NCBI RefSeq assembly: GCF_000422825.1
Contig: NZ_KE383928.1
Span: 880,930-944,929 of the forward strand
Length of the DNA stretch: 64,000 nt
Direction: 5' to 3'
DNA from: Nocardioides insulae DSM 17944
GTDB taxonomy: Bacteria; Actinomycetota; Actinomycetes; Propionibacteriales; Nocardioidaceae
Part shown: positions 29,151 to 37,495 of the stretch, one piece after another
Layout of the letters: the number at the start of each line of letters is the position of its first letter
How positions within the stretch are numbered: position 1 is the first letter of the stretch
Made by a program: the position numbers and the translations under genes
Notes under the pieces: model-generated
Database searches by the model: none
What the model was told of the DNA's origin: nothing
Seen by the model: the letters and a program-made list of their open reading frames with translations, nothing else

Positions 29151-30818
29151 TCAGCGGAGCCGGCGACCCAGACCGATGATCCCGCGGACGCCGGCCAGCG
29201 AGCGGGAGATCGACGCGGTGGCGTCGGTGTCGGGGAGCAGGTGATCGGCGAGCTGCTCCGCCTGGCGCACGCGCCGGTCCGCGGTCGCGAGCGCGCCGAC
29301 GTCCGCGGCGGCCTGAGCTCGTTCGAGACGGTTCACCAGGAGGCGGGTCACGATGGCCGCGCCCGGCCTCGCGTTGTCCGTGCTCCGGTCGCGGACCACG
29401 TCGACGGCGTCGGTGAACCAGGACGGATCCTGGGCGAAGTCGGCGGGCAGGTGCCCCGCCTCCACGGCGGCACGGGCGGCGGAGACCACGGCCGCGACGT
29501 AGGCCTTCTCGTCCGGGTAACGCTGGGCGAGGTCGCCGTCGGGGATCGGTACGGAGCTGCCGTCCAGGAAGCAGAAGCCGGGCCCGGTGTTCAGGCCGGA
29601 GTTGATCCGGGTGGGCACCTCCTGCTGGGCCAACCGGATGCCTCCGGTGGCCAGACCGAGATCGTCCCGGGCGACGCCGTCCCCGGTGAGGTCGATCGGC
29701 GGCGCGGAAGGCGGCGCGGTGCCGTCGCTGACCCAGTCGGTGACGTGGTCGTAGACCGCGCCCTGGACCAGGTGCTGGGGCAGGCGGGATCCGGATGGGA
29801 GATCACAGGTCTGCGGCGTACCCGGGTAACCGCCGGGGGCGCTGCCGACGTCGCGGATCCGCAGCCGGCCGTAGTCGGTGATCAGCTTCCAGTCGCCGTG
29901 TGAGGCCCCGGCGACCTCCCAGATGCGGAGCAGGTCGGTGTCCGGCTGCCGCTGGGCGGCACCGAGGAGGTTGATGGCGAGATCGGTCTCGCTGTTCAGC
30001 TTGAACACCGGGGTGGCGAGGTCGGGGCGGATCGCGCCACCGCCGCCGTGCAGCACCACGGCGTCCACGACCCCGGCGATCGGGTCGACCGAGTTGACGT
30101 ACTGCCACAGCCGGCCGGCCGACTGGGAGTGCCCGGTCGCGATCACCTCGTCCGCCCGCAGTCGGCCGAGGGGAGCGTGTCGTGAGGTGTCGCGCACCGC
30201 CTGCACCGCCTGGGAGAAGACGTCCCAGGAGAGGCTGTCGTCGGTGATCGTCCCGCCGTCGGTGAGGTCGAGGGAACCGTAGCGGTCGGGGTTCCAGGCG
30301 CGGAGGCCGGTCGCGGAGTGCACACCCGCCCGCTGTGCGGAGACCCCGACCCAGGCGTAGCCCTGGCGGACCAGGTGCTCATGGGTCTGGAACCAGTCCA
30401 CCTCCTGGTCCCACTGATTGCTGACGTTGTACCACTCCGCGATCACGGTGCCGTTGAACGCCGAGGGCCGGCTGGGACGCCGCACCACGATGCGGGTGGT
30501 GTAGTCGTGCCCCTCGCTGCGGACGCTCGCGTCCCCGACTCCGTCGGCGGCGTAACTGGTGGCCTCGCCGCTGATCAGGAACTCCTCCTCGACGTAGCCG
30601 TGGCCGGCCAGGTCGTAGTCCGTGGCGAGGAACGGGTGGTTGCGACCGCCGTCGTCCGGATCTCCTGCGGGGAGTGGGCCGACCACCTCGGGCGTGGGGA
30701 CGCTCGCGGCGGATCGGCCCTCCGGTGGACTCGGGGTCGCCGCGGTCGGGCCGGTGGTGCCGGTCAGTAGCAGTGCCGCGCCCAGGGCTGCGGCGCTCGC
30801 TCTCGTGGTGAGGGTCAT
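29151..30818 (-). CDS. secreted alpha/beta hydrolase domain protein (Abhydrolase_10-like)
   Basis: 555 residues. The N-terminus TTRASAAALGAALLLTGTTGPTAA is a Sec signal peptide, so the product is exported. The nucleophile elbow GHSQSAGRLWQYV lies near residue 235, followed by ELNSETD-like and GASHGDW (catalytic His region near 300). The long C-terminal part includes a DLTGDGVARDDLGLATGGIRL segment. The family (alpha/beta hydrolase domain 10) is abundant in degradative actinobacteria but mostly uncharacterised; an esterase or lactonase role is plausible. Open sequence upstream to 30902 is less likely coding. It is not obviously in an operon. Confidence 0.75.
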   Translation of the reverse strand: MTLTTRASAAALGAALLLTGTTGPTAATPSPPEGRSAASVPTPEVVGPLPAGDPDDGGRNHPFLATDYDLAGHGYVEEEFLISGEATSYAADGVGDASVRSEGHDYTTRIVVRRPSRPSAFNGTVIAEWYNVSNQWDQEVDWFQTHEHLVRQGYAWVGVSAQRAGVHSATGLRAWNPDRYGSLDLTDGGTITDDSLSWDVFSQAVQAVRDTSRHAPLGRLRADEVIATGHSQSAGRLWQYVNSVDPIAGVVDAVVLHGGGGAIRPDLATPVFKLNSETDLAINLLGAAQRQPDTDLLRIWEVAGASHGDWKLITDYGRLRIRDVGSAPGGYPGTPQTCDLPSGSRLPQHLVQGAVYDHVTDWVSDGTAPPSAPPIDLTGDGVARDDLGLATGGIRLAQQEVPTRINSGLNTGPGFCFLDGSSVPIPDGDLAQRYPDEKAYVAAVVSAARAAVEAGHLPADFAQDPSWFTDAVDVVRDRSTDNARPGAAIVTRLLVNRLERAQAAADVGALATADRRVRQAEQLADHLLPDTDATASISRSLAGVRGIIGLGRRLR

Positions 30819-30947
30819 GACGTCCCATCGGCTCGAGACGGCCCGGCGGTCCTGGCGAGGGCGCCGGGAGGACGAGTGCGAGGCTAGAGTGACCTGGGTC
30901 ACTTCGTCCAGCAGCTTGACGAACTCCGCAGGACGAGTGCAAATGCG

Positions 30948-31544
30948 TCAGAGGGGTCGGGCGCCCACGATCCGCAGCGCCAGGGCGGCGTAGGCGTCGC
31001 CGACGTCCTCGGGGGTCCAGGAGCCGTCGGTGCGATACCAGCGGGCGATGTCGACACCGAGGGAGAGCAGGGCGGTGGTGGCCAGCCCCGCGTCGGGTAC
31101 GTCGAACTCGCCGGCCGCGACGCCGCTCTCGACCAGGTCTCGCATCCGCTGGTCGATGGCCTGGCGGAGCTCGACGATCTCGCGATGGTGCTCGGGGCTC
31201 AGGGCGGAGAGTTCGTAGTTGACGATGCGCGCTCGGGTGCGGGCGTGCGCGTGGTGGACGGCGAAGACGCGGACCAGTTCGTGCAGTTGTCGGGTCGGGG
31301 TCTCCTGGGAGGCGACCGCCTCGTCCATCGCGTCCAGGGTGCGCTGGTGGGCCTCCTTGGAGATCTGGTGGAGCAGTTCCTCCTTGGAGCGGTGGTGCAC
31401 GTAGAGCGCGGCCGGGCTCATCCCGGCGGCCGAGGCGATGTCTCGCGTCGTCGTCCCGTGGAAGCCCTTCTCCGCGAAGGCCGAGACCGCGGCATCGATG
31501 AGTCGGGCTCTGCTGGTGTCGGCTCGGGTGGCCTGGTCGGTCAT
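30948..31544 (-). CDS. TetR/AcrR family transcriptional regulator (KstR2-like)
   Basis: 198 residues. The N-terminal helix-turn-helix is RLIDAAVSAFAEKGFHGTTTRDIASAAGMSPAALYVHHRSKEELL. The C-terminal part resembles acyl-CoA-sensing members such as KstR2 (LVRVFAVHHAHARTRARIVNYELSALSPEHHREIVELR). It diverges from the seven-gene acyl-CoA operon, and a palindrome resembling the KstR2 box lies in between. It is therefore the probable local repressor, with an acyl-CoA intermediate as the likely inducer (inference). Confidence 0.9.
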   Translation of the reverse strand: MTDQATRADTSRARLIDAAVSAFAEKGFHGTTTRDIASAAGMSPAALYVHHRSKEELLHQISKEAHQRTLDAMDEAVASQETPTRQLHELVRVFAVHHAHARTRARIVNYELSALSPEHHREIVELRQAIDQRMRDLVESGVAAGEFDVPDAGLATTALLSLGVDIARWYRTDGSWTPEDVGDAYAALALRIVGARPL

Positions 31545-31660
31545 CGGCGGCTCCGATCGTGGCTGGTGTGGGTCGCTGCGCCGGCCGCGGGCGGCCGGTC
31601 ATTTTGTCCCTTCGGACGGTTGACGCTCTCGCTTCGATTAGGGCACTGTGATGGCTATCA

Positions 31661-31676
31661 TAAGCAAGCGCTTAGT
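31661..31676 (+). promoter_or_regulatory. KstR2-like operator upstream of SDR-ACAD operon
   Basis: TAAGC-N4-GCTTA is a perfect inverted repeat with AAGCGCTT at its centre. Read as AGCAAGCGCTTAGT (31663-31676) it fits the AnCAAGnnCTTGnT box of KstR2-type TetR regulators with one mismatch. It sits 18 bases before the first gene of the operon and 117 bases from the divergent TetR start, where it could block the promoter. Confidence 0.7.
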
Positions 31677-31693
31677 CACTGGGAAGGACCTCG

Positions 31694-32461
31694 ATGGATC
31701 AGAACATCGGCCGCCGCTTCGAGGGTCGCACCGCGATCGTCACCGGTGCCAGCCGCGGGATCGGATTCGCGATCGCGGAACGTCTCGTCGCCGAGGGTGC
31801 CAAGGTCGTCATCACCGCCCGTAAGCCCGAGCCGCTCGCGGAGGCGGTCCAGGCGCTGGGTGGGCCCGAGCACGCGCTGGGCGTGGCCGGCAAGGGCGAC
31901 GACGCCGACCACCAGGCCGAGGTGGTCGCCACCACCATCGAGACCTTCGGCAGTGCCGACCTGCTGGTCAACAACACCGGGATCAACCCGGTCTACGGCC
32001 CGATGATCGACCTGGATCTCGCCGCGGCCCGCAAGATCGTCGAGGTCAACTGCCTCTCCGCGCTGGCCTGGACCCAGCAGGTGCACGGCGCCTGGATGAA
32101 GGAGCACGGCGGCAGCGTGGTCAACGTCGCCTCCGTGGCCGGCCTGCGGCCCGCCCCGGGCATCGGCTTCTACGGCAGCAGCAAGGCGATGCTGATCCAC
32201 ATCACCCAGGAGCTCGCGGTCGAGCTCGGCCCCGACATCCGGGTCAACGCCGTCGCGCCGGCCGTGGTCAAGACCAAGTTCGCCACCGAGCTCTACGAGG
32301 GCAAGGAGGAGAAGGTCGCCGCGGCGTACCCCCTCAAGCGCCTCGGTGAGCCCGAGGACATCGGCAGCGTGGTGGCCTTCCTGCTCTCCGAGGACGCGGC
32401 CTGGATGACCGGCCGGGTGCTCACCATCGACGGTGGCGTCACCCTCACCGGTGGCGTGTGA
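31694..32461 (+). CDS. SDR family oxidoreductase
   Basis: 255 residues, classical short-chain dehydrogenase. The Rossmann motif TGASRGIGFAIAERL is near residue 17, VNNTGINPVYGP near 97, a Ser in NVASVAGL near 143, and catalytic FYGSSK near 157-161. The C-terminal MTGRVLTIDGGVTL is typical. The cofactor is probably NADP(H), judging from the Arg after the Gly motif and the Arg-Lys at the end of the second strand, but this is uncertain. First gene of a tightly coupled seven-gene operon; the next ATG overlaps its stop. It could act as a hydroxyacyl/ketoacyl-CoA oxidoreductase. Confidence 0.92.
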   Translation: MDQNIGRRFEGRTAIVTGASRGIGFAIAERLVAEGAKVVITARKPEPLAEAVQALGGPEHALGVAGKGDDADHQAEVVATTIETFGSADLLVNNTGINPVYGPMIDLDLAAARKIVEVNCLSALAWTQQVHGAWMKEHGGSVVNVASVAGLRPAPGIGFYGSSKAMLIHITQELAVELGPDIRVNAVAPAVVKTKFATELYEGKEEKVAAAYPLKRLGEPEDIGSVVAFLLSEDAAWMTGRVLTIDGGVTLTGGV

Positions 32462-33279
32462 TGGCCGCTGAGGACACCGGTCCCGTGCGTGGCCGGGGCG
32501 TGGTCGTCACCGGTGCCGGACACGGGATCGGGCGTGCGCTGGCGACCCGCCTGGCCGCCGAGGGCGCGCACGTGGTGGTCAACGACCTGGACGCCGACGC
32601 CGCGGTCGCCGTGGCCGCCGAGATCGGCGGGTACGCCGCTCCCGGCGACGCCGCGAGCGAGGAGGGCGTGGCCGCGCTGGTCGAGTCCGCGCGCAAGGAG
32701 CTCGCCGCCGACGGCGTCGGCATCGACGTCTGGTTCGCCAACGCCGGCATCGACCGTGGCCACGGACTGGAGTCCAGCGAGGCCGACTGGGAGGCGATCC
32801 TCCAGGTCAACGTGATGGCCCACGTCCGGGCCGCCCGGGCGTTGGTGCCGGAGTGGCTCGAGCGCGGAGACGGTGAACCCAAGGGCAGGTTCGTCGTGAC
32901 GGCGTCCGCGGCCGGCCTGCTCACCATGCTGGGCTCGCCGACGTACTCGGTCTCCAAGCACGGCGCGGTGGCCTTCGCGGAGTGGCTCTCGGCCACCTAC
33001 CGCCACCGCGGGCTGGTCGTGCAGGCCATCTGCCCCCAGGGCGTGCGCACCCGGATGCTGCAGAACTCCGGCGAGTTCGAGGATCTGCTCAGCCACGACG
33101 TCGCACTCGCACCCGAGGACGTCGCGGAGGCGGTGTGGCAGGCGCTCCAGGACGACCGGTTCCTGATCCTCCCGCACCCGGAGGTGGCCGGCTACTACGC
33201 CGGGCGGGCCCAGGACACCGACCGCTGGCTGGGGGGCATGAACAAGCTCCAGCGCAAACTGGAGGAGGCCCGCCGATGA
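32461..33279 (+). CDS. SDR family oxidoreductase
   Basis: 272 residues. TGAGHGIGRALATRLA is the cofactor loop, FANAGIDRGHGL the NAG motif, TASAAGLLTMLGSPTYSVSKHG the Ser-Tyr-Lys active site. The C-terminal region (LILPHPEVAGYYAGRAQDTDRWLGGMNKLQRKL) is the kind found in SDRs coded next to ACAD10/11-like genes. Its ATG shares one base with the upstream stop; a GTG three bases earlier is possible. The substrate is unknown, probably a CoA-bound hydroxy or keto acid. Confidence 0.9.
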   Translation: MAAEDTGPVRGRGVVVTGAGHGIGRALATRLAAEGAHVVVNDLDADAAVAVAAEIGGYAAPGDAASEEGVAALVESARKELAADGVGIDVWFANAGIDRGHGLESSEADWEAILQVNVMAHVRAARALVPEWLERGDGEPKGRFVVTASAAGLLTMLGSPTYSVSKHGAVAFAEWLSATYRHRGLVVQAICPQGVRTRMLQNSGEFEDLLSHDVALAPEDVAEAVWQALQDDRFLILPHPEVAGYYAGRAQDTDRWLGGMNKLQRKLEEARR

Positions 33280-33944
33280 CAGCACAGGTGGAAGCGGTCG
33301 TCTTCGACTACGGCGGCGTGCTCACGACCCCCATGCGCGGCTCCATCCGGGCCTGGCAGAGCGCTGAGGGGATCGACCCGTCGACCTTCACCAACACCCT
33401 GCGTGCCTGGCTCGGGCGCAACGCGCCACGTGGCACACCCCTGCACCGGCTCGAGACCGGCGAGCTCGACACCGACGAGTTCGACGTCCTCCTCGCCGCC
33501 GAACTCCGCACCCTGGACGGCGGCCCGGTGGTGGCCGAAGGACTGCTCTCGCGGCTCTTCGCCGGCACCGAGCAGGAGCAGGCCTCCTGGCAGCTCGTCC
33601 GAGACCTGAAGACGGCCGGCGTCCGGGTGGCGCTGCTCTCCAACAGCTGGGGCAACCGCTACCCCCGCGAGGAGATCGACGCGCTGTTCGACCCGGTCGT
33701 CATCTCCGGCGAGATCGGTCAGCGCAAGCCCGATGCCGCCATCTTCGAGTTGCTGCTGGACAAGCTCGGCACCGCCCCCGGCGCCGCCGTCCTGGTGGAC
33801 GACGCGGAGCCCAACATCCTCGGTGCCGAGGCGGTGGGGATGCGCGGGATCCTGCACGCCGACCCGGCCACCACCCGCCGGGCATTGGCCGCGCTGGTGC
33901 CCGGCCTCGACCCCGAACCGCTCCCGCACCGGAGCGACCAGTGA
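33276..33944 (+). CDS. HAD superfamily hydrolase, ACAD10 N-domain type
   Basis: 222 residues, overlapping the SDR stop by four bases (ATGA). The HAD motifs are VVFDYGGVLTTP (motif I), LLSNSWGNRYPR (motif II), GQRKPDAAIFELLLDKLG (motif III Lys) and VLVDDAEPNILGAEAVGM (motif IV). Motif I reads DYGG, so the second Asp normally acting as general acid/base is replaced by Gly. The human ACAD10 HAD domain, as I recall it, has the same change. It is coupled to the kinase gene downstream. It may dephosphorylate or bind a phosphoacyl intermediate, or play a structural role. Confidence 0.85.
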   Translation: MTAQVEAVVFDYGGVLTTPMRGSIRAWQSAEGIDPSTFTNTLRAWLGRNAPRGTPLHRLETGELDTDEFDVLLAAELRTLDGGPVVAEGLLSRLFAGTEQEQASWQLVRDLKTAGVRVALLSNSWGNRYPREEIDALFDPVVISGEIGQRKPDAAIFELLLDKLGTAPGAAVLVDDAEPNILGAEAVGMRGILHADPATTRRALAALVPGLDPEPLPHRSDQ

Positions 33945-35044
33945 TCTCACCGACCCAGGAGACGACCCCGGACATGACCCAGGACAGCAGCCAGCCCAAC
34001 GGCCCGGACGCCGGCAGCGAGCGCCAGGACCCGCCCGGCCTCGACCTCGGTCGGCTCGGGCCGTGGTTCGCCGAGAACGTGCCCGGCGCGGGCGACTCGC
34101 TGAGCGCCCGGCACATCTCCGGGGGCAAGTCCAACCTCACCTACGAGGTCAGCGACGGCACCACCAGTTGGATCATCCGTCGGCCACCGCTCGGACACGT
34201 GCTCGCCACCGCCCACGACATGGGCCGGGAGTACACCGTGATGACCGCGCTGCGCGACACTCCGGTGCCCGTGCCCACCACCTACGCGCGCTGCCAGGAC
34301 GAGAGCGTCACCGGTGCCGACTTCTACGTGATGGAGAAGGCCGCAGGGGTGCCCTACCGGTTCGCGACCGAGCTCGAAGGGCTCGGCAAGGACCGCACCC
34401 GGGACCTCTCCAGCCGGCTGGTCGACATCCTCGCGGCTCTGCACCAGGTCGACCCGGCCTCGGTCGGGCTCGGGGAGTTCGGCCGTCCGGAGGGCTTCCT
34501 CGGTCGGCAGGTCAAGCGCTGGAAGAAGCAGCTGGAGGCGTCGTACTCGCGCGACCTCCCGGCGGCCGACGAGCTGCACCGGCGGCTGGCCGAGTCGATC
34601 CCGGCCGAGCAGGCGCCCGGCATCATCCACGGTGACTACCGGCTCGACAACGTGCTCACCGACAGCTCCGGCGACAGCGACGAGATCACCGCCGTGATCG
34701 ACTGGGAGATGGCCACCCTGGGCGACCCGCTCACCGATCTCGCCCTGATGATCCTCTACAAGCGGCTCGGCGATCAGGGCGGCAGCACCGTCGCGGACGC
34801 CTCCTCGGCCCCAGGCTTCCTCAGCGAGCAGGAGATCGTCGACCTGTACGCCCGGACCAGCACCCGCGATCTGAGCGACTTCGGCTGGTACCTCGGGCTG
34901 GCGGCGTACAAGCTCGGCGCGATCCTCGAGGGAATCCACTACCGCTACATCAACGGGCAGACCGTCGGCCCCGGCTTCGACAAGGTCGGCGACTCGATCC
35001 ACGGACTGTTGCAGACCGGTCTCGACGCGCTCGACGCCCGCTAA
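33941..35044 (+). CDS. APH-like phosphotransferase (ACAD10/11 kinase-domain type)
   Basis: 367 residues from a GTG overlapping the HAD stop; an ATG 33 bases later (33974) would remove a non-conserved N-terminus. The aminoglycoside-phosphotransferase fold is clear: HISGGKSNLTYEV with a Gly-rich loop, YVMEKAAGVPY at the hinge, HGDYRLDNVLTD for the catalytic Asp, and VIDWEMATLGDPLTDLALM for metal binding. It matches the kinase domain of ACAD11/ACAD10 and of LvaA-like proteins. Those enzymes phosphorylate the 4-hydroxyl of 4-hydroxyacyl-CoA. That activity is inferred here from the neighbours. Confidence 0.9.
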   Translation: MISPTQETTPDMTQDSSQPNGPDAGSERQDPPGLDLGRLGPWFAENVPGAGDSLSARHISGGKSNLTYEVSDGTTSWIIRRPPLGHVLATAHDMGREYTVMTALRDTPVPVPTTYARCQDESVTGADFYVMEKAAGVPYRFATELEGLGKDRTRDLSSRLVDILAALHQVDPASVGLGEFGRPEGFLGRQVKRWKKQLEASYSRDLPAADELHRRLAESIPAEQAPGIIHGDYRLDNVLTDSSGDSDEITAVIDWEMATLGDPLTDLALMILYKRLGDQGGSTVADASSAPGFLSEQEIVDLYARTSTRDLSDFGWYLGLAAYKLGAILEGIHYRYINGQTVGPGFDKVGDSIHGLLQTGLDALDAR

Positions 35045-35060
35045 TCCACCAGGAGCATCA

Positions 35061-36296
35061 ATGGAATTCACCTTCGACGCCCGGACCGAGGAACTGCGGT
35101 CCGAGCTGCTCGACTTCATGGACGAGCACGTCCAGCCCGCCGAGCCCGTCTTCGCCGAACAGCACGCGGCCCTCGAGGACCGGTGGGCCTGGGACTCGGT
35201 CCCGGTCCTCGCCGAGCTCCGCGCCGAGGCCAAGCGGCGCGGGCTGTGGAACCTCTTCCTGCCCGGTGAGGACGGCGCCGGCCTCACCAACCTGCAGTAC
35301 GCCCCGCTCGCCGAGATCAGCGGCCGCGCGGGCCGGCTCGCCCCACCGGCGATGAACTGCTCGGCCCCGGACACCGGCAACATGGAGGTCCTCTCCATGT
35401 TCGGCACCGAGGCCCAGAAGAAGGAGTGGCTCGAGCCGCTCCTGGCCGGCGAGATCCGCAGCGCGTTCGCGATGACCGAGCCGGACGTCGCCTCCTCGGA
35501 CGCGACCAACATCTCCACCCGGATCGTCCGCGACGGCGACTCGTACGTCATCTCCGGGCGCAAGTGGTGGATCTCGGGTGCGATGAACCCGAACTGCAGG
35601 GTGCTCATCACGATGGGCAAGACCGACCCCGACGCGGAGCGGCACAAGCAGCAGTCCCAGATCCTGGTGCCGACCGACCACCCGGACCTCGAGATCAAGC
35701 GCGGCATGGAGGTCCTCGGGTACGACGACTCCGACCACGGCGGCCACGCCGAGCTGGTCTTCCACGACGTCCGGGTGCCGGTGGAGAACCTGATCGGCGA
35801 GGAGGGGAGCGGTTTCGCGATCTCCCAGGCCCGCCTCGGCCCCGGCCGGATCCATCACTGCATGCGGGCCATCGGCGTCGCGGAGCGTGCCATCGAGCTG
35901 ATGTGTGCCCGGGCCGAGGAGCGGCGTCCGTTCGGGAAGGCGCTCTCCGAGCAGGGCGTCGTCCGCGACTGGATCGCCGAGTCGCGGGTCAAGGTCGAGC
36001 AGTTGCGGCTGCTCACCCTCAAGGCCGCCTGGCTGATGGACACCGTCGGCAACAAGGGCGCGCACACCGAGATCCAGGCGATCAAGATCGCGGCACCGTC
36101 CACGGTCGGCTGGATCCTCGACAAGGCCATCCAGGTGCACGGCGCCGGTGGCCTCTCGCAGGACTTCCCGCTGGCCAACATGTACGCCCACAGCCGCACC
36201 CTGCGGTTCGCGGACGGGCCGGACGAGGTGCACAAGAACGCCCTGGCCCGTGCCGAACTCAAGCGGCAGGCCCAGAAGAGGGAGGAGAGGGCATGA
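35061..36296 (+). CDS. acyl-CoA dehydrogenase, ACAD10/11 type
   Basis: 411 residues from ATG. Several long blocks match the ACAD domain of mammalian ACAD11: AMTEPDVASSDATNI, ISGRKWWISGAMNP, RLGPGRIHHCMRAIG, WIAESRVKVEQLRLLTLKAA, SQDFPLANMYA and ADGPDEVHKNAL. In the ACAD10/11 and LvaC systems this domain acts on the 4-phosphoacyl-CoA made by the kinase and isomerises it to the 3-hydroxyacyl-CoA. It follows the kinase gene after 16 bases and is coupled by ATGA overlap to the next ACAD gene. Confidence 0.93.
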   Translation: MEFTFDARTEELRSELLDFMDEHVQPAEPVFAEQHAALEDRWAWDSVPVLAELRAEAKRRGLWNLFLPGEDGAGLTNLQYAPLAEISGRAGRLAPPAMNCSAPDTGNMEVLSMFGTEAQKKEWLEPLLAGEIRSAFAMTEPDVASSDATNISTRIVRDGDSYVISGRKWWISGAMNPNCRVLITMGKTDPDAERHKQQSQILVPTDHPDLEIKRGMEVLGYDDSDHGGHAELVFHDVRVPVENLIGEEGSGFAISQARLGPGRIHHCMRAIGVAERAIELMCARAEERRPFGKALSEQGVVRDWIAESRVKVEQLRLLTLKAAWLMDTVGNKGAHTEIQAIKIAAPSTVGWILDKAIQVHGAGGLSQDFPLANMYAHSRTLRFADGPDEVHKNALARAELKRQAQKREERA

Positions 36297-37495
36297 GTAC
36301 GACGATCGATCAGGACCAGCTCAGGCAGAGGGTCACAGACTTCCTGACCGAGCACGACCCCAGCACGCTCAGCACCGACGAGGAGCGCCTGGAGTGGCTC
36401 CGGGCCCGGTACGACGCCGGGCTGGCGTGGGTGAACTTCCCCGAGGGCCGCGGAGGTCTCGGGCTGCCGCGGGAGTGGCACCTCGAGGTCGAGAAGGCCT
36501 TCGCCGCGGCGGGGGCACCCAGCAACAACCCCCGCAAGAACGGCATCGGCCTGGGCATGGCCGCGCCGACGATCCTCGGATTCGGTACGCCCGAGCAACT
36601 GGACCGCTTCCTCAAGCCGCTGTGGGTGGGCGAGGAGATCTGGTGCCAGCTGTTCAGCGAGCCGGGCGCCGGGTCCGACCTGGCCGCGGCCGCGACCCGC
36701 GCGGTCAAGGACGGCGACGAGTGGGTCATCAACGGCCAGAAGGTGTGGACCTCCGGGGCGCACAACGCCGACTGGGCGATCCTGGTGGCGCGCACCGATC
36801 CCGACGTCCCCAAGCACCGCGGTCTGAGCTACTTCCTGTGCAACATGCGCGACCCGGGCGTCGACGTACGTCCGCTGCGGCAGATCACCGGTGAGGCGGA
36901 GTTCAACGAGGTCTTCCTCACCGACGTCCGCATCCCCGACGCGCACCGCCTCGGCGAGGTGGGCGAGGGCTGGAAGGTCGCCACCTTCACCCTCAACAAC
37001 GAGCGCGTCGCCATCGGTGGCGGCGCCACGCCGCGCGAGGGCGGCATGATCGGCAAGGTCGCCCAGACCTGGCGGGAGCAGCCGGAGCGCCGCACCCCCG
37101 ACCTGCACGACCGGCTGATGCGGCTGTGGGTCGACAGCGAAGTCATGCGGGTGACCGGCCAGCGACTGCGGCAGAAGCTCGCCGCCGGCGAGCCCGGCCC
37201 GGAGGGCTCGGCGATGAAGCTGACCTACGCCAGGGTCAACCAGCAGCTGAGCGGTCTCGACCTGGAGATCCAGGCCGAGGACGGGCTGCGCTACGGCGAC
37301 TGGACCATGGTCCGGCCGGAGAAGACCGACATGCTCGGGCGCGACGCCGGCTTCCGCTACTTCCGTGCCAAGGGGAACTCGATCGAGGGCGGCACCTCCG
37401 AGATCCTCCGCAACGTGGTCTCCGAGCGGATCCTCGGACTGCCCGGTGAGCACCGCGTCGACAAGGACGTTCCCTTCAAGGAGATCCCCCGATGA
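36293..37495 (+). CDS. acyl-CoA dehydrogenase (alpha-type subunit of a probable heteromer)
   Basis: 400 residues. The FAD/substrate motifs LFSEPGAGSDLAAAATRAVKDGDEWVINGQKVW and KGNSIEGGTSEILRNVVSERILGLP are intact, as in the FAD-binding subunit of steroid-type FadE pairs. It overlaps both neighbours by four bases. The pairing of a 400-residue and a 375-residue ACAD in immediate succession is the arrangement of alpha2beta2 ACADs known from sterol side-chain degradation, so a heterotetramer is inferred. The acyl substrate is unknown, probably branched or bulky. Confidence 0.9.
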   Translation: MSTTIDQDQLRQRVTDFLTEHDPSTLSTDEERLEWLRARYDAGLAWVNFPEGRGGLGLPREWHLEVEKAFAAAGAPSNNPRKNGIGLGMAAPTILGFGTPEQLDRFLKPLWVGEEIWCQLFSEPGAGSDLAAAATRAVKDGDEWVINGQKVWTSGAHNADWAILVARTDPDVPKHRGLSYFLCNMRDPGVDVRPLRQITGEAEFNEVFLTDVRIPDAHRLGEVGEGWKVATFTLNNERVAIGGGATPREGGMIGKVAQTWREQPERRTPDLHDRLMRLWVDSEVMRVTGQRLRQKLAAGEPGPEGSAMKLTYARVNQQLSGLDLEIQAEDGLRYGDWTMVRPEKTDMLGRDAGFRYFRAKGNSIEGGTSEILRNVVSERILGLPGEHRVDKDVPFKEIPR

